A stretch of 64,000 nt of DNA from NCBI GenBank assembly GCA_032622095.1, contig CP136069.1, positions 19,109,326 to 19,173,325 on the forward strand, given 5' to 3'. Position 1 is the stretch's first letter, and each line of letters begins with the position of its first letter. Position numbers and translations under genes: made by a program. Shown here piece by piece: positions 10,113 through 21,999 of the stretch. The notes beneath the pieces are model-generated. The model was not told the origin of the DNA. It worked only from the letters and a program-made list of their open reading frames with translations, and searched no databases. The DNA is from Siphonodentalium dalli. Its lineage: Eukaryota; Mollusca; Scaphopoda; Gadilida; Siphonodentaliidae.

Positions 10113-11087
10113 ATTCATGCCGGGTTCTTGAAAAGTACTTAAAATTCAAGCCTCTATCCTTGGAAAGTCCTTCAATCCCACAAAACAGTTTTAAATGGAT
10201 TTGTTTATTTGAATTTTGAAGCAAAAGATCATAACCTCAATATCGTTCAGATAACGATGTTGCTGTTGATAAGCTTGCTATAAAAAACAATTTGGGTTTT
10301 TCCACTTCCATGAAACTTCGTCAAACTATGTGCACATAAACTGACATGTGCATTGTCAGTCATTAGCGCAGTTGAACACATTGCAGACTGAAAAATGCTA
10401 TCTGAAAATGAATTTTCATTCCTATGTGAGAAAAATATACATGGAATAGGAAATAAATGTGTATGATACATATGTATTAGAAGGGAACACAGAGCAGTTT
10501 TTTTTGGGACAAAGTTATGACTACTTTGATGTTTAAACGGACATGGCTCATTCGAACCCTAAAATTTATGAATACGTAATTCGAGAAAAGGGATCTCAAA
10601 ACATGCATATGCAAACTATTCCCAAGCTAATTCGTCGATATAGCACTAATAAATGCATTTTGTTAGTTATATTTTTGCGTAAATTTGATATCGTTTCTCT
10701 GTTCCGGTTAAATTTTTCTAATCAGCCGATCTTCCGAGTGATGCCGGCAGCGCTCGTGTGTTTTCGGAAATAAGTGCTTTCTCGATATCGCCATGTTTGT
10801 GACGTAATATTTTTCAAGTTTCCCCAGCGTCTCTATCATTTTCGGTACGCGATAATGTGTTTCTGTTGGATCTTATTTGTCCATGCGAGAATAATAACCT
10901 CTATTGACAAGTATGTAACGATAGAACGGTTTTCCAGTTTGATACACAATATCAACATGAATTTTAGTCATTTGATCCTTGGAACACATTGATTTTTCTC
11001 AAATATACTCTAATCGCAATTTTGTATGCAATAATTTTAAGTTGAGTGTGTCGATGAACTGCAGTTAGTTAAATTCCGTAGTTCTTT
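10113..11087. other. Intron, nothing recognised
   Basis: No exon-like segment, and no match to the other repeat families here. Two adjacent short open frames at 10543-10992 have no recognisable domain and no splice signals. Confidence 0.3.
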
Positions 11088-11091
11088 TTAA

Positions 11092-11395
11092 CGGTACTCA
11101 ATCCGATCAGACGGTCCCCATACCATCAAGATACAACAACAACATTTCTTCAAAATACCCTTTAGTTATCATAAACGATGTATTGCAACAACATAATGCT
11201 AATCACTGTCAACTATAGTATCAAATTTCCCAAAACTTGTTGTTTATCAACATTTTGTTCAACAAAATATGGCCGTATAATCACTAAAGTATCACAAAAA
11301 TGTACTGTATTACTGCTTGACTTTAGAGTTATCCATCTTCATCCGCAATTTTGTCCGAGACCCTCTGTTTGACCACGTGTTTCTGGGCCACATAT
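11092..11395. mobile_element. AGGTACTC-family TTAA MITE, right end truncated
   Basis: TTAA (11088-11091) then CGGTACTCAATCCGATCAGA. The interior matches the copy at 61734 (CATACCATCAAGATACAACA). The right part is lost just after GGGCCACATATT. Confidence 0.65.
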
Positions 11396-11514
11396 TGGTT
11401 TCTCATTAATCGAAGAATAGACCATTCCAATGTATAGTTGTTAAAACTTAAAGGAATGGGAGGACTCATATCAAAAGGTCATCTTGTTAACATGATGTCA
11501 ATTGCTACATTTAG

Positions 11515-11742
11515 GCCGCAAAAACAAAGCAGAAGATCAAAGAGGAAGAAATGCAGATCATGGTCATTGAGAGATCACAACAGATCCAGGTTCAGGAGCA
11601 GGAAATCATGAGACGTGAGCGTGAGCTGGAGTCACAGGTGCGCAAGCCTGCCGAGGCTGAAAGATATAGAATGGAGAAGATCGCTGAGGCTAACAAAAAC
11701 AAGGTCGTCATGGAAGCAGAAGCTGAAGCTGAGGCTATTAAA
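11515..11742 (+). CDS. FLOT1: Flotillin-1 exon (central coiled coil)
   Basis: Seventy-six codons, the longest exon of the gene in this window. They start [12 protein letters not shown] and end [11 protein letters not shown], and contain [14 protein letters not shown] and [10 protein letters not shown], both strongly conserved in flotillin-1. Acceptor TTTAG at 11511-11514, donor GTAAGT at 11743, phase 0. A hAT-like hairpin MITE begins only about 22 bases past the donor. Confidence 0.95.
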
Positions 11743-11763
11743 GTAAGTGGACATCTTCATGGC

Positions 11764-12072
11764 TGCAGAATGAGGTCCCCAGAGGGTGAATTTAGTGATG
11801 CTATCCCGCACAGCAGGCTATAGCATCACCAAATTCACCCTCTGGGAGACCTAGGTTCAGGTAGAAGTTCCTCAGTTGAAGTTTGTGATGTTCACCCATA
11901 AGTCGCTTTGATTATGCATTTTATCTTCTGCAATTTAGGGGATATAGAAACTTCCCAGAAGGGAAAAAGTAACTAAAAATCAATGTTAATTTGAGACTAT
12001 AGATCCTTCCCAGAAGATGATGCCTAAGCAGACCCAATTATCCCAATGAGAGACACTATTTGCAGGCAAGCC
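11764..12072. mobile_element. hAT-like hairpin MITE, copy d
   Basis: Begins CAGAATGAGGTCCCCAGAGG only ~22 bases after the donor at 11743. Ends near GAGACACTATTTGCAGGCAAG. The left hairpin is intact; the right hairpin is largely lost. Confidence 0.65.
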
Positions 12073-12689
12073 TTAAAATAATTTTTATTTGATAATGTCA
12101 GACAACAAACAGACACGGACTGACATTTCAAAATGAGGCCTGACATGTCTTTTTTATCAGCCGAAATAATGCCTAGTGAAACTAATAATGATGTATTATC
12201 CGGGAATTTATCCCCCAATTATGTTCCTCTTCTCAATTGTCACTTTTTTTTACTATAAATAATGCAATTCTGCCCACCCTGGCAACAAAATCAAACATGC
12301 TTGCCAAATTCATGGTCATTTCTATGGTTATAGGAAATACTCGTTCAATAAGTTTTCCAATTCCAATATTTTGTAGACATCCAAGTTCTAAAATTTATAT
12401 ATCTGAAAAAGACAGATTTTGGCCAAAAAGAATAATTAAAAACTTCTCTCCAATAGAATAAATTTCACTATAGGCACACTCTATCAATTTATTTTGCAAA
12501 ATATTACATTACCAGTGAAATTTTCCTTTAAAATACGTCAATATTTCAACCTGACATTATGTCTGACAGTTTTAAAGCCGAGCCTGACAACCGATAAAAA
12601 TTTGAATTTGGTGTCTGACAATTGTCCGTGTCAGACCACTTATTTTGAGCCTTGTTTGCAGGCTTGGACAACTTGTCAAGCATAAAACA

Positions 12690-12972
12690 ACTGTAATAAT
12701 TGATAAGGTGTCATTGGAGATCATGTCCAATGGTCTCCTTGATTATGCATTTTATCTTCTGCAAATTAGGGGATATAGAAACCGGACAGAAGTAACTAAA
12801 AACATGCTATTTTGAGATTATGGATACTTCCCAGAAGATGAGGCCAAAGCAGAACGAGGTCCCCAGATGGTGAATTTAGTGATGATAGCCTGATGTACAT
12901 TGTACCTTAACTAAATTCACCCTCTGGGGACTTCATTCGGCAAATGACAGACACACTATTTCCAGGCTTGTG
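12690..12972. mobile_element. hAT-like hairpin MITE, copy e
   Basis: Interior GGGGATATAGAAACC and right hairpin (GAACGAGGTCCCCAGATGG ... GGGGACTTCATTCGGC) followed by AATGACAGACACACTATTTC and CAGGCTTG. It ends about 130 bases before the exon at 13104. Confidence 0.6.
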
Positions 12973-13103
12973 CTGTTTGTGTATTTATAGAGAATAGAGA
13001 TTGTATTGATACCGTTTTCACCGTTATCGCCTTATATTGCTTGTAAAAACAATTTCTTGATTGTATTCGTGATAGATACAATGCTACATTATTACTTGCT
13101 TAG

Positions 13104-13241
13104 GTCAAGGGTGAGGCAGAGGCTTTTGCCATTGAAGCCAAGGCAAAGGCTGAAGCCGAACAGATGGCAAGAAAGGCTGATGCTTGGAAGCAATACCAGG
13201 ATGCGGCTATGGTTGACATGATCCTTGAATCACTGCCAAAG
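13104..13241 (+). CDS. FLOT1: Flotillin-1 exon (GEAEA repeat region)
   Basis: Forty-six codons ([20 protein letters not shown]...LESLPK) holding the GEAEA-type repeat and the AEAEQMA-K-A motif of flotillins. The end LESLPK matches LEKLPQ in vertebrate FLOT1. Acceptor TGCTTAG, donor GTATGA at 13242, phase 0. The following intron is 6.5 kb and contains two unrelated satellite arrays. Confidence 0.95.
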
Positions 13242-13403
13242 GTATGACCAGATTTTTATGTCCCGTTACGTGCATAAGGCCAAACAAAACAAAAAACTTC
13301 TGTTTCCAATAACATTGGGATAATTTTCCAGACAGATCAGGGCAGATAGGGAATTTTTTTTCTCACAATTTGTTTTGTTTTTTTAAAGGCCCACCTAATT
13401 TTC

Positions 13404-14133
13404 GAATGACCAGATTACATTATACACAACATATCCCATATTATATACCATTATAATGACCAGATTACATTATACACAACATATCCCATATTATATACCA
13501 TTAGAATGACCGGATTACATTATACACAACATATCCCATATTATATACCATTAGAATGACCGGATTACATTATACACAACATATCCCATATTATATACCA
13601 TTAGAATGACCGGATTACATTATACACAACATATCCCATATTATATACCATTAGAATGACCGGATTACATTATACACAACATATCCCATATTATATACCA
13701 TTATAATGACCAGATTACATTATACACAACATATCCCATATTATATACCATTATAATGACCGGATTACATTATACACAACATATCCCATATTATATACCA
13801 TTAGAATGACCAGATTACATTATACACAACATATCCCATATTATATACCATTAGAATGACCAGATTACATTATACACAACATATCCCATATTATATACCA
13901 TTAGAATGACCAGATTACATTATACACAACATATCCCATATTATATACCATTAGAATGACCGGATTACATTATACACAACATATCCCATATTATATACCA
14001 TTAGAATGACCGGATAACATTATACACAACATATCCCATATTATATACCATTAGAATGACCGGATTACATTATACACAACATATCCCATATTATATACCA
14101 TTAGAATGACCAGATTCATTATACACAACATAT
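13404..14133. repeat. 50-bp satellite array, left block
   Basis: About 14.6 tandem copies of a 50-bp unit (GACCAGATTACATTATACAC, then AACATATCCCATATTATATA, then CCATTA/TAAT). Variation is mainly A/G in GACC[AG]GATT. It continues at 15211 after a 1077-bp insertion. Confidence 0.95.
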
Positions 14134-15210
14134 CAGGCCTGGCCTTTTAAGGCGGGCGATCGCCCTCGCCCGCCTCCGCCCGCCTGAAATTAAAATAAGG
14201 AGGGCGCCTATCGCCCTCCTCGCGTAAGTATGCCCGGGCGATCTGAGTAGCAACGTTATTTGCCGACATACAAGCACGTGGTACAACTGTCATCTCGTTT
14301 TTGTATACACAGTTGTCTCGCATTATAAGCGCACACACTTAATTGCATTGCATCATTCGGAACACCGCGCCCTTGACAGTGTAAGTTGTTTACGTCGGAA
14401 ACTGGCGAGGTGTGCCGATCGACATTTGCATGTGGTACAACGACTCGATTATGCACACGGAGTAGTTCCGATGAGCCAGTACCGGATGTAGAAAAAGTAC
14501 GGAGTAATATGTTCCGGACGGCAAAGGATTGCCGCTAAGAGGAAACGGGTTGTACCGAGGATTCCGATTTACATTCCGAGGAATCAACGGAAAGTACCGA
14601 GGATACCGAGGGTTCCGATTGGGGTTAGCCGATTTTGACAAACAAAAATTATGCACAAAACTCACAATTTAATTATTTTAGGCATTTGGGTAAATCACCA
14701 ATCGAAGTTTGCATAATTTGAGTAAACTCTTTCTGGGACCAGGGATTTTGAACTTGTGGTATATTTTCAGAATTCTATATCGAAGTATTTCTTGTTATCG
14801 GTACCTACATGACCAGGTGTGAAAGAGGGAGTGGAATGACAATACACGGAACAAATATTTTTTTTTACATTTATTAGATTTTATAGAGTGTTTGAATGTA
14901 GTTCCCCACACGAAAATTAACAAAGAGTCTCAGTGACATAGCATAGTTCATTTGCCGACGGCGGATTACTGCCAAATTTTCTAGTATGTCTTCTGTTCAA
15001 ATGTATTCAAAGTTAACAAATTGTTGAGGAAAAAACTACATTTTTTCCCTCAAGAAACACTGAACAAAATCCACAAATATATGCCAGAATCGCTCTCAGG
15101 GACACTACATATTAAAAATTTGCATCATATGGTCAGATAAAATAGCCCTCCTGGGATAAATTAAGGAGGGCGATCATTGCCCTCCTTCCAATTTCAAAGG
15201 GCCAGGCCTG
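14134..15210. mobile_element. hAT-like non-autonomous element inserted in the satellite
   Basis: Inverted ends CAGGCCTGGCC / GGCCAGGCCTG, with further subterminal hairpins of GGGCGATCGCCC type. The flanking satellite shows a 6-bp duplication ACATAT (14128-14133, 15211-15216). CAGG ends suggest hAT; a 6-bp rather than 8-bp duplication would fit a hAT6-like group or another superfamily. No transposase-like frame seen. Confidence 0.75.
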
Positions 15211-15752
15211 ACATATCCCATATTATATACCATTAGAATGACCGGATAACATTATACACAACATATCCCATATTATATACCATTAGAATGACCAGATTAC
15301 ATTATACACAACATATCCCATATTATATACCATTAGAATGACCAGATTACATTATACACAACATATCCCATATTATATACCATTAGAATGACCGGATAAC
15401 ATTATACACAACATATCCCATATTATATACCATTAGAATGACCGGATAACATTATACACAACATATCCCATATTATATACCATTAGAATGACCGGATAAC
15501 ATTATACACAACATATCCCATATTATATACTATTAGAATGACCGGATTACATTATACACAACATATCCCATATTATATACCATTAGAATGACCGGATTAC
15601 ATTATACACAACATCCCATATTATATACCATTAGAATGACCAGATTACATTATACACAACATATCCCATATTATATACCATTAGAATGACCAGATTACAT
15701 TATACACAACATATCCCATATTATATACCATTAGAATGACCAGATTACATTT
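15211..15752. repeat. 50-bp satellite array, right block
   Basis: About 11 further copies of the same 50-bp unit. One unit near 15612 lacks AT (48 bp). A stray part-unit (TATACACAACATATCCCATA) lies at 16303-16332, showing the array was also split by the 15753-16302 block. Confidence 0.93.
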
Positions 15753-16302
15753 TATTACACGATCCTACCATTATTCCATTCAATAAACCCATTCTATAAA
15801 TTGTGATATTAAACGTTCGTTTAATAACAGGAAATAGTGCCAGGTGACCTTTGACTTCCGGTTTACGGTCTTTTAACATTCCGTACGCTACGTCTCAAAA
15901 ATACTATGACTTCCAATATTTTTCCAACAAACTATCATGACTGAAGAATTTGAAAAGTTATGTTATTAAATATACGCCATTAAAAGCGCCAAATAGTCTT
16001 TATTTATCTGGGACTATTTCTTTACGCGGGCAAACAACGAATAGTTACGTGAAACGTCATCGCATGTCTTATAGAAGCCGATGTTAGTTTCTCGTTCCAT
16101 TTGTTGATTTAAGTATGTTTTGTCGATGTTTTGGATCATGTAATAAATAGAATCTACAACTCGTCCCCAGTTTATAGCGGAAATTACAAAACTCGTCCAG
16201 TAAATTAGGTCTGGACCTCGCCAAAGGCTCGGTCCAGACCTAATTTACTGGACTCGTTTTGTAAATTCCGCTATAAACTGGGGACTCGTTGTAGATCCTC
16301 TA
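15753..16302. mobile_element. Insertion with a 66-nt-arm hairpin between satellite units
   Basis: Splits the satellite. Its right part is a hairpin with arms 16152-16217 and 16231-16296 and a 13-nt loop. Each arm has two ACTCGT motifs (16159 and 16191; 16252 and 16284) at exactly paired positions but in direct orientation. No ORF; the left boundary is unclear. Confidence 0.6.
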
Positions 16303-16754
16303 TATACACAACATATCCCATATTATATACCATTTGGAAGAGGAATAAAAATTATATATATTCCATCAGAATACGGAACAGCTGTGGCCTTGGAGCGTCC
16401 ACCAAGTGATAGAGATTCTCAGATTCATTCCAAGACTTCCCCCCTTGTAAACACAGAATGCATCAGAATTCAAACTAAGAGATAGAGTTATTCACCTTCC
16501 ATTGAGAATAATAGACTTTATAGTACAGTCTGGATCAAAATTAATCACAGAACACACCTCAGACCTCAGTACCTCGACAAAAACAATATGTTCCCAGTTT
16601 ATTCGACCGGATCAGTTGATAATACAATATTGTGGAGCTTCCTCTTTCAAATGGTATATAACATGGAATATGTTGTATATAATGTGGAATATGTTGTATA
16701 TAATGTGATCTGGTGGTTCGAAAATTAATTGGGCCTTTAAACCTTTCAGCCATA

Positions 16755-16862
16755 CAGTAATGCCCTAATTAATCGACTCCATAACCACAGCAGAATTATG
16801 GGTAATTTTTCAGGATTTAGTCGGAAATATGGCTTGTTGCCATTCATCGGAAAGCTCTCAGA
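16755..16862. mobile_element. TA-flanked foldback MITE, copy 5, one arm
   Basis: TA|CAGTAATGCCCTAATTAATC through TTGCCATTCATCGGAAAGCT, then truncated. Single arm only. Confidence 0.75.
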
Positions 16863-17567
16863 GACGAGTCTTTCAGTTGGCAATCAGCTGATTCGTTTTC
16901 GTCTACAATTAATTTGTCAAAACAGTCGCCTGACAGCAATAATTGTAAATCGAAATCACGAAACCGCATATAATAAAAAAAGAAGCCTACGGCTTTTGAC
17001 TGAACACATTATAAGCCGCTCGGTATTTGCTTGTACCCGCTCATGATAATTCTCGTTTTCAGTCAAAAGCCATATATTTATCGTTGATTATTTGCCCAGC
17101 TAATCGATATATATATATACGTCGCTCGGCACAATTTCAAAGTAAAATGTGAGACTTCCGATGCGAAACTGACATAGGAAAGTTTTCAAAGACGAATTCT
17201 GCTTATATCAGGAAAATGAAGACATTGATAACATTTCATAATATTATCCGAAAATGTACTGCATAAAGAGTCTGAATGCATGCCCCTTTAATACTCTCAT
17301 CATCATTTTGAAGACAAAAGCTAAGGGCCGTCCCATGGAGATGTCTATCGCTAGAAAACTGGACGTTTCTATAGTCGAATTCTAAATAGCATTGCTCGGG
17401 CGACAATTGAACTTACTCGGGCGATAACGGAACATACAGGGCGGGAATCGGAGCGAAAACATATATCACCGATTACAGCATTTTGCTGGGCTTTTTTGGC
17501 AACAAAACGATCGGGGAACGTATCCCGGTTGAAGCTAGGCGTAAAAATTAACATAATATGTTATTAA

Positions 17568-18048
17568 AGGTACTCAATCCGACCAGAGGGTCCCCATCTC
17601 AACAGATTCCAACAACAACAATCCGATCAGAGGGTCCTATATTACTATTTCTTTGGCTTTGGTGGTAAAAAATATTTGATTCGAGTCGAGGAACCCATCA
17701 AACAAAGCTCAGAGTTATTAGATATTGATTTTTGAAAATTCTTATGTTCTCGAGATGAGTACTAATAATTGCCATTTGATTTCGTTTCCTGCTCGAGGTT
17801 TGTACACCAAAACTCTATTCAAACAGACAAGGATGGATAACTCTAAAATCAAGTGATAATAATAACGCAATTTTGACTGAGATCTGGGCCAGAAAGTATT
17901 CCCGATAATGAAAAATAATAGATTTCTAAAATCGATATCTAACAAATCTGAGCTTTGATGGGTGACTTTCTCGACTCGAATCAAATATTTTTGACCCCCG
18001 AAGCCATTGAAATAGTAATTGAGAGGAGTTTTATCGGATTGAGTACCT
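17568..18048. mobile_element. AGGTACTC-family TTAA MITE, complete copy
   Basis: TTAA at 17564-17567 and 18049-18052, inverted ends AGGTACTCAATCCG / CGGATTGAGTACCT, 481 bp. Non-coding. The superfamily could be piggyBac or Kolobok; the TTAA target is clear, the transposase is not. Confidence 0.88.
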
Positions 18049-18225
18049 TTAAACGTTACTTATATCTGTCTTTACAAGTTTTTCTGTCGGTAAATTTGAA
18101 AATTGCTCGGTCGACAATCGGAAAAACTCACAACGGAATCGGAAATCGAGGAGTTTATCATCCACAGTGATCAAGGCACTAAAAAAAATAATCGGTGACT
18201 CAAAAATTAAATGGGCCTTTAACAA

Positions 18226-19575
18226 ATCTGAATCCCTGTCACCCAAAGACCCTCCGTACTAAATATAAACTGAATCCCTGTCACCCAAAGACCCTCCGTA
18301 CTAAATATAAACTGAATCCCTGTCACCCAAAGACCCTCCGTACTAAATATAAACTGAATCCCTGTCACCCAAAGGCCCTCCATACTAAATATAAACTGAA
18401 TACCTGTCACCCAAAGACCCTCCATACTAAATATAAACTGAATCCCTGTCACCCAAAGACCCTCCGTACTAAATATAAACTGAATCCCTGTCACTCAAAG
18501 ACCCTCCATACTAAATATAAACTGAATCCCTGTCACTCAAAGACCCTCCATACTAAATATAAACTGAATCCCTGTCACCCAAAGACCCTCCATACTAAAT
18601 ATAAACTGAATCCCTGTCACCCAAAGACCCTCCATACTAAATATAAACTGAATCCCTGTCACCCAAAGACCCTCCGTACTAAATATAAACTGAATCCCTG
18701 TCACCCAAAGACCCTCCATACTAAATATAAACTGAATCCCTGTCACCCAAAGACCCTCCATACTAAATATAAACTGAATCCCTGTCACCCAAAGACCCTC
18801 CATACTAAATATAAACTGAATCCCTGTCACCCAAAGACCCTCCATACTAAATATAAACTGAATCCCTGTCACCCAAAGACCCTCCATACTAAATATAAAC
18901 TGAATCCCGTCACCCAAAGACCCTCCGTACTAAATATAATCTGAATCCCTGTCACCCAAAGACCCTCCATACTAAATATAAACTGAATCCCTGTCACCCA
19001 AAGACCCTCCATACTAAATATAAACTGAATCCCTGTCACCCAAAGACCCTCCATACTAAATATAAACTGAATCCCCGTCACCCAAAGACCCTCCATACTA
19101 AATATAAACTGAATCCCTGTCACCCAAAGACCCTCCATACTAAATATAAACTGAATCCCTGTCACCCAAAGACCCTCCGTACTAAATATAATCTGAATCC
19201 CTGTCACCCAAAGACCCTCCATACTAAATATAAACTGAATCCCTGTCACCCAAAGACCCTCCATACTAAATATAAACTGAATCCCGTCACCCAAAGACCC
19301 TCCGTACTAAATATAATCTGAATCCCTGTCACCCAAAGACCCTCCATACTAAATATAAACTGAATCCCTGTCACCCAAAGACCCTCCGTACTAAATATAA
19401 ACTGAATCCCTGTCACCCAAAGACCCTCCGTACTAAATATAATCTGAATCCCTGTCACCCAAAGACCCTCCATACTAAATATAAACTGAATCCCTGTCAC
19501 CCAAAGACCCTCCATACTAAATATAAACTGAATCCCTGTCACCCAAAGACCCTCCGTACTAAATATAAACTGAAT
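18226..19575. repeat. 42-bp satellite array (~32 units) in the flotillin intron
   Basis: Tandem unit of 42 bp (CTGAATCCCTGTCACCCAAA, then GACCCTCC[GA]TACTAAATATAAA). Because 42 is a multiple of three, long frames stay open on both strands: LNPCHPKTLHTKYK on + and WVTGIQFIFSMEGL on minus. Two units, near 18903 and 19282, lack one T and are 41 bp, which breaks those frames. An isolated half unit (AAATCTGAATCCCTGTCAC) lies at 19677. Intronic, so not treated as coding. Confidence 0.96.
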
Positions 19576-19758
19576 AGGTCTCATTGATCTTGAGAAGAAG
19601 ATTTTTTAAGAATAACTATGGAGGGAAAGACATGTCCTTGCTCAATCCCTATTTGACCTGGTGACCCCATTTTAGCAAATCTGAATCCCTGTCACTGGAG
19701 AAAAAAATTAATCAATAATTAAATTATTGTATGCTAACTGAATGATTCTATTGTACAG

Positions 19759-19923
19759 GTTGCCTCAGAAATCTCAGCTCCAATGTCACAGTGCAAGAAG
19801 ATAACAATGGTGTCAAGCGGATCTGGTGAAATTGGTGCACTCAAACTGACCGGCGAGGTGATGGCCATAATGGAGAAACTACCACATGTTGTTGAAAATC
19901 TGACTGGAATCAACATTTCAAAG
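19759..19923 (+). CDS. FLOT1: Flotillin-1 exon (C-terminal region)
   Basis: Fifty-five codons. The block ITMVSSGSGEIGALKLTGEV is diagnostic of flotillin-1: FLOT1 has ITLVSSGSG here whereas FLOT2 has a different EIVVLSGDN-type sequence. It ends LTGINISK, like the family's LTGVSIS. Acceptor TTGTACAG, donor GTTTGT at 19924, phase 0. The phase-0 donor can join either to the exon at 24919 or to the candidate exons at 60753 or 62629. Confidence 0.95.
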
Positions 19924-20145
19924 GTTTGTTAGTCCTACACCCAATAACAATGACAGGTGTTGATTTTCATGACAATTGAAACTTCAAACAGTTGAGTGAC
20001 GATCTCCAGATAGGGAAATATTATTTGAGTCACTGACACCGCTGCATCGAAATAAATGGTCCACATTGGACGCTTTATTTAAAAAATTTATATTATGACT
20101 AAAATAAAAAAATTTAAATTATTTTGATATGTTTTTACCAACAAG

Positions 20146-20397
20146 CCTTGAAATAGGGTGTCTGTCATTTGCAGAATGAGGTCCCAAGAGGGTGAATTTA
20201 TTGATGCTACCCCGCATAGTGGGCTAGCATCACCAAATTCACCCTCTGGGGACCTCATTCTGCTTACACCTCAGCAGAATGAGGTTCCCAGAGGGTGAAT
20301 TTGGTGATGCTAGCCCGCTATGCGGGGTAGCATCACTAAATTCACCCTCTGGGGACCTCATTCTGCAAATGACAGACACCCTAGCTGAAGGCTTGTT
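20146..20397. mobile_element. hAT-like hairpin MITE, copy f (double hairpin)
   Basis: Ends AAGCCTTGAAATAGGGTGTC and its inverse (CACCCTAGCTGAAGGCTTG). Two complete hairpins of CAGAATGAGG...CTCATTCTG are separated by CTTACACCT, the same arrangement as at 4355. Confidence 0.75.
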
Positions 20398-20543
20398 TAC
20401 CAACATGTCCATATGTATTGAGCATTAAAAATTAAAATTATATCTGTGTAATGTGTGTAGATTGACTATGATGAATACATAGTGACAGAACATTAAGTAG
20501 ATGACTACATTGATGAAAATACTTAGGTGATCATCATAGTCTG

Positions 20544-20640
20544 TAGAGGTGCCACGATTATTGATTTTGATAATCGATAATCGGTCGTCAATAATCAATT
20601 ATAATCGATTAATCGTACCTAATATCAATAACAGTGGAAG
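20544..20640. mobile_element. Left end of a hAT-like element
   Basis: TAGAGGTGCCACGATTATTG followed by dense ATCGATAATCG repeats resembles the left ends of the hAT MITEs at 46053 and 54973. No matching right end was found. Confidence 0.35.
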
Positions 20641-21459
20641 TACTGTATTCCGTAATATGGCCTATTGGCTGGGTGTTGTTAAAAAACTCAGCTGATGTAA
20701 TTTTTACGTTAATAATGTGCACCATAAACCACCGGTAATCACTAATGAGCACAATGTATTCAATACCAGCACATTTCTCGGCGATGTCAAGGTTATAATA
20801 ATTGTGAGTTCATTAGAACGAACATAACCATTAATTTCAGTGTTATGAATAGCCAAACATACAAACAATATAAAAATAGGAATGCATGACGGACCGCCGG
20901 CGGTTCCTAAAAAAAGGAAGTGGGTTCCTACAAAATATCATAAAAGATATCAACTATCATGAACAAGTACATGAATAAATAGATTTTTGTTGTTCTTATT
21001 TTCATTATTAATAGCACTCCAATAATGAGATTTTGCATGTCAAAACCGTTGTTATATAAACATCACTGTTACAGCGGAAATAGTGACAAAAATTCATTCA
21101 TTTCAATAAGATACCTAATAAATATTAATCGAAATTTGACGGTAAACATTGGAAAACGTGGCATTTAAAAATACTTTTAAAATCATATTTCTACACGATA
21201 AGCGATGTTTGTTGACAAATAACTGTAACAGGTTTGTTTACATAACAATGATTTCAACATGTGAAATTTCGTTATTGAATAACTATCAATAATGAGTATT
21301 AGCGACTAACTGCGAGTGCATTGGGTCCCTTGAAACTTTAACCGCATCATGCTAGCATTGTTTGGAATTCTAACGTGCTATAAAATGTATGCTTTTTGCT
21401 TGAGATGTTCTGGTTTGAGTTCCATGAACTCTGAGGTTGTGTTCAACACTAGATATAGT

Positions 21460-21995
21460 GTGACTGACATTTGCAGAATGAAGTCCCCAGAGGGTGAATT
21501 TAGTGAGGCTAGCATTACCAAATTTACCCTCTGGTAACCTCATTCCTACACAATGTCAATCCCGTCCTGCTCCGTGGTCTAGTGGTTAGCGTGTTGGACT
21601 TGTATTCATTGTAAACACAGTGATATGAGTTCGCATCACTAAATTCACCCTCTGGGAACCTCATTCTGCTTAGGCCCTCAACTGCTATGGTAGACCTAGG
21701 ATCAGATTGAAGTTCCCCAGTTGAAGTTGGTGATGTTCACCCATTGGGCACCTCGATTAGGCATTTTATCTGCTGCAAATTAGGGGATATAGAAACTTCC
21801 CAGAAGGGAAAATGTAACTAAAAACAATGTTAATTTGAGACTATATATACTTCCCAGAAGATGAGGCATAAGCAGAATGAGTTCTCCAGAGGGTGAATTT
21901 GGTGATGCTAGCCCACTATGTGGGATTGAATCACTAAATTCACCCTCTGGGCACCTCATTTTGCAAATGACAGACACGCTATTTGCAGGCTTGTT
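21460..21995. mobile_element. hAT-like hairpin MITE, copy g, carrying a tRNA-like SINE piece
   Basis: Two CAGAATGA-type hairpins flank a spacer. A fragment with a tRNA A-box (TGGTCTAGTGGTTAG, 21577-21591) interrupts the first hairpin. It ends CAAATGACAGACACGCTATT and GCAGGCTTG. Confidence 0.6.
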
Positions 21996-21999
21996 CGCA

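Noticed and set aside
10543-10992. Two adjacent + strand frames as a spliced gene
   Set aside because: No family resemblance and no supporting splice sites; the region is an intron of flotillin.
11551-11823. 90-codon frame starting at 11551 as a separate small gene
   Set aside because: It is the flotillin exon 11515-11742 read through into the adjacent hAT-like MITE.
13404-15752. Regular 50-bp repeats resembling a CRISPR array
   Set aside because: The whole 50-bp unit is conserved with no variable spacers, and the DNA is eukaryotic. It is a satellite.
18195-18944. 249-codon open frame (LNPCHPKTLHTKYK repeats)
   Set aside because: It is a 42-bp satellite inside a flotillin intron and is equally open on the minus strand; no start context, splice signal or domain supports a protein.
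21569-21640. tRNA gene (TGGTCTAGTGGTTAG A-box)
   Set aside because: No complete cloverleaf or B-box at the right distance; it is a SINE fragment within a MITE.
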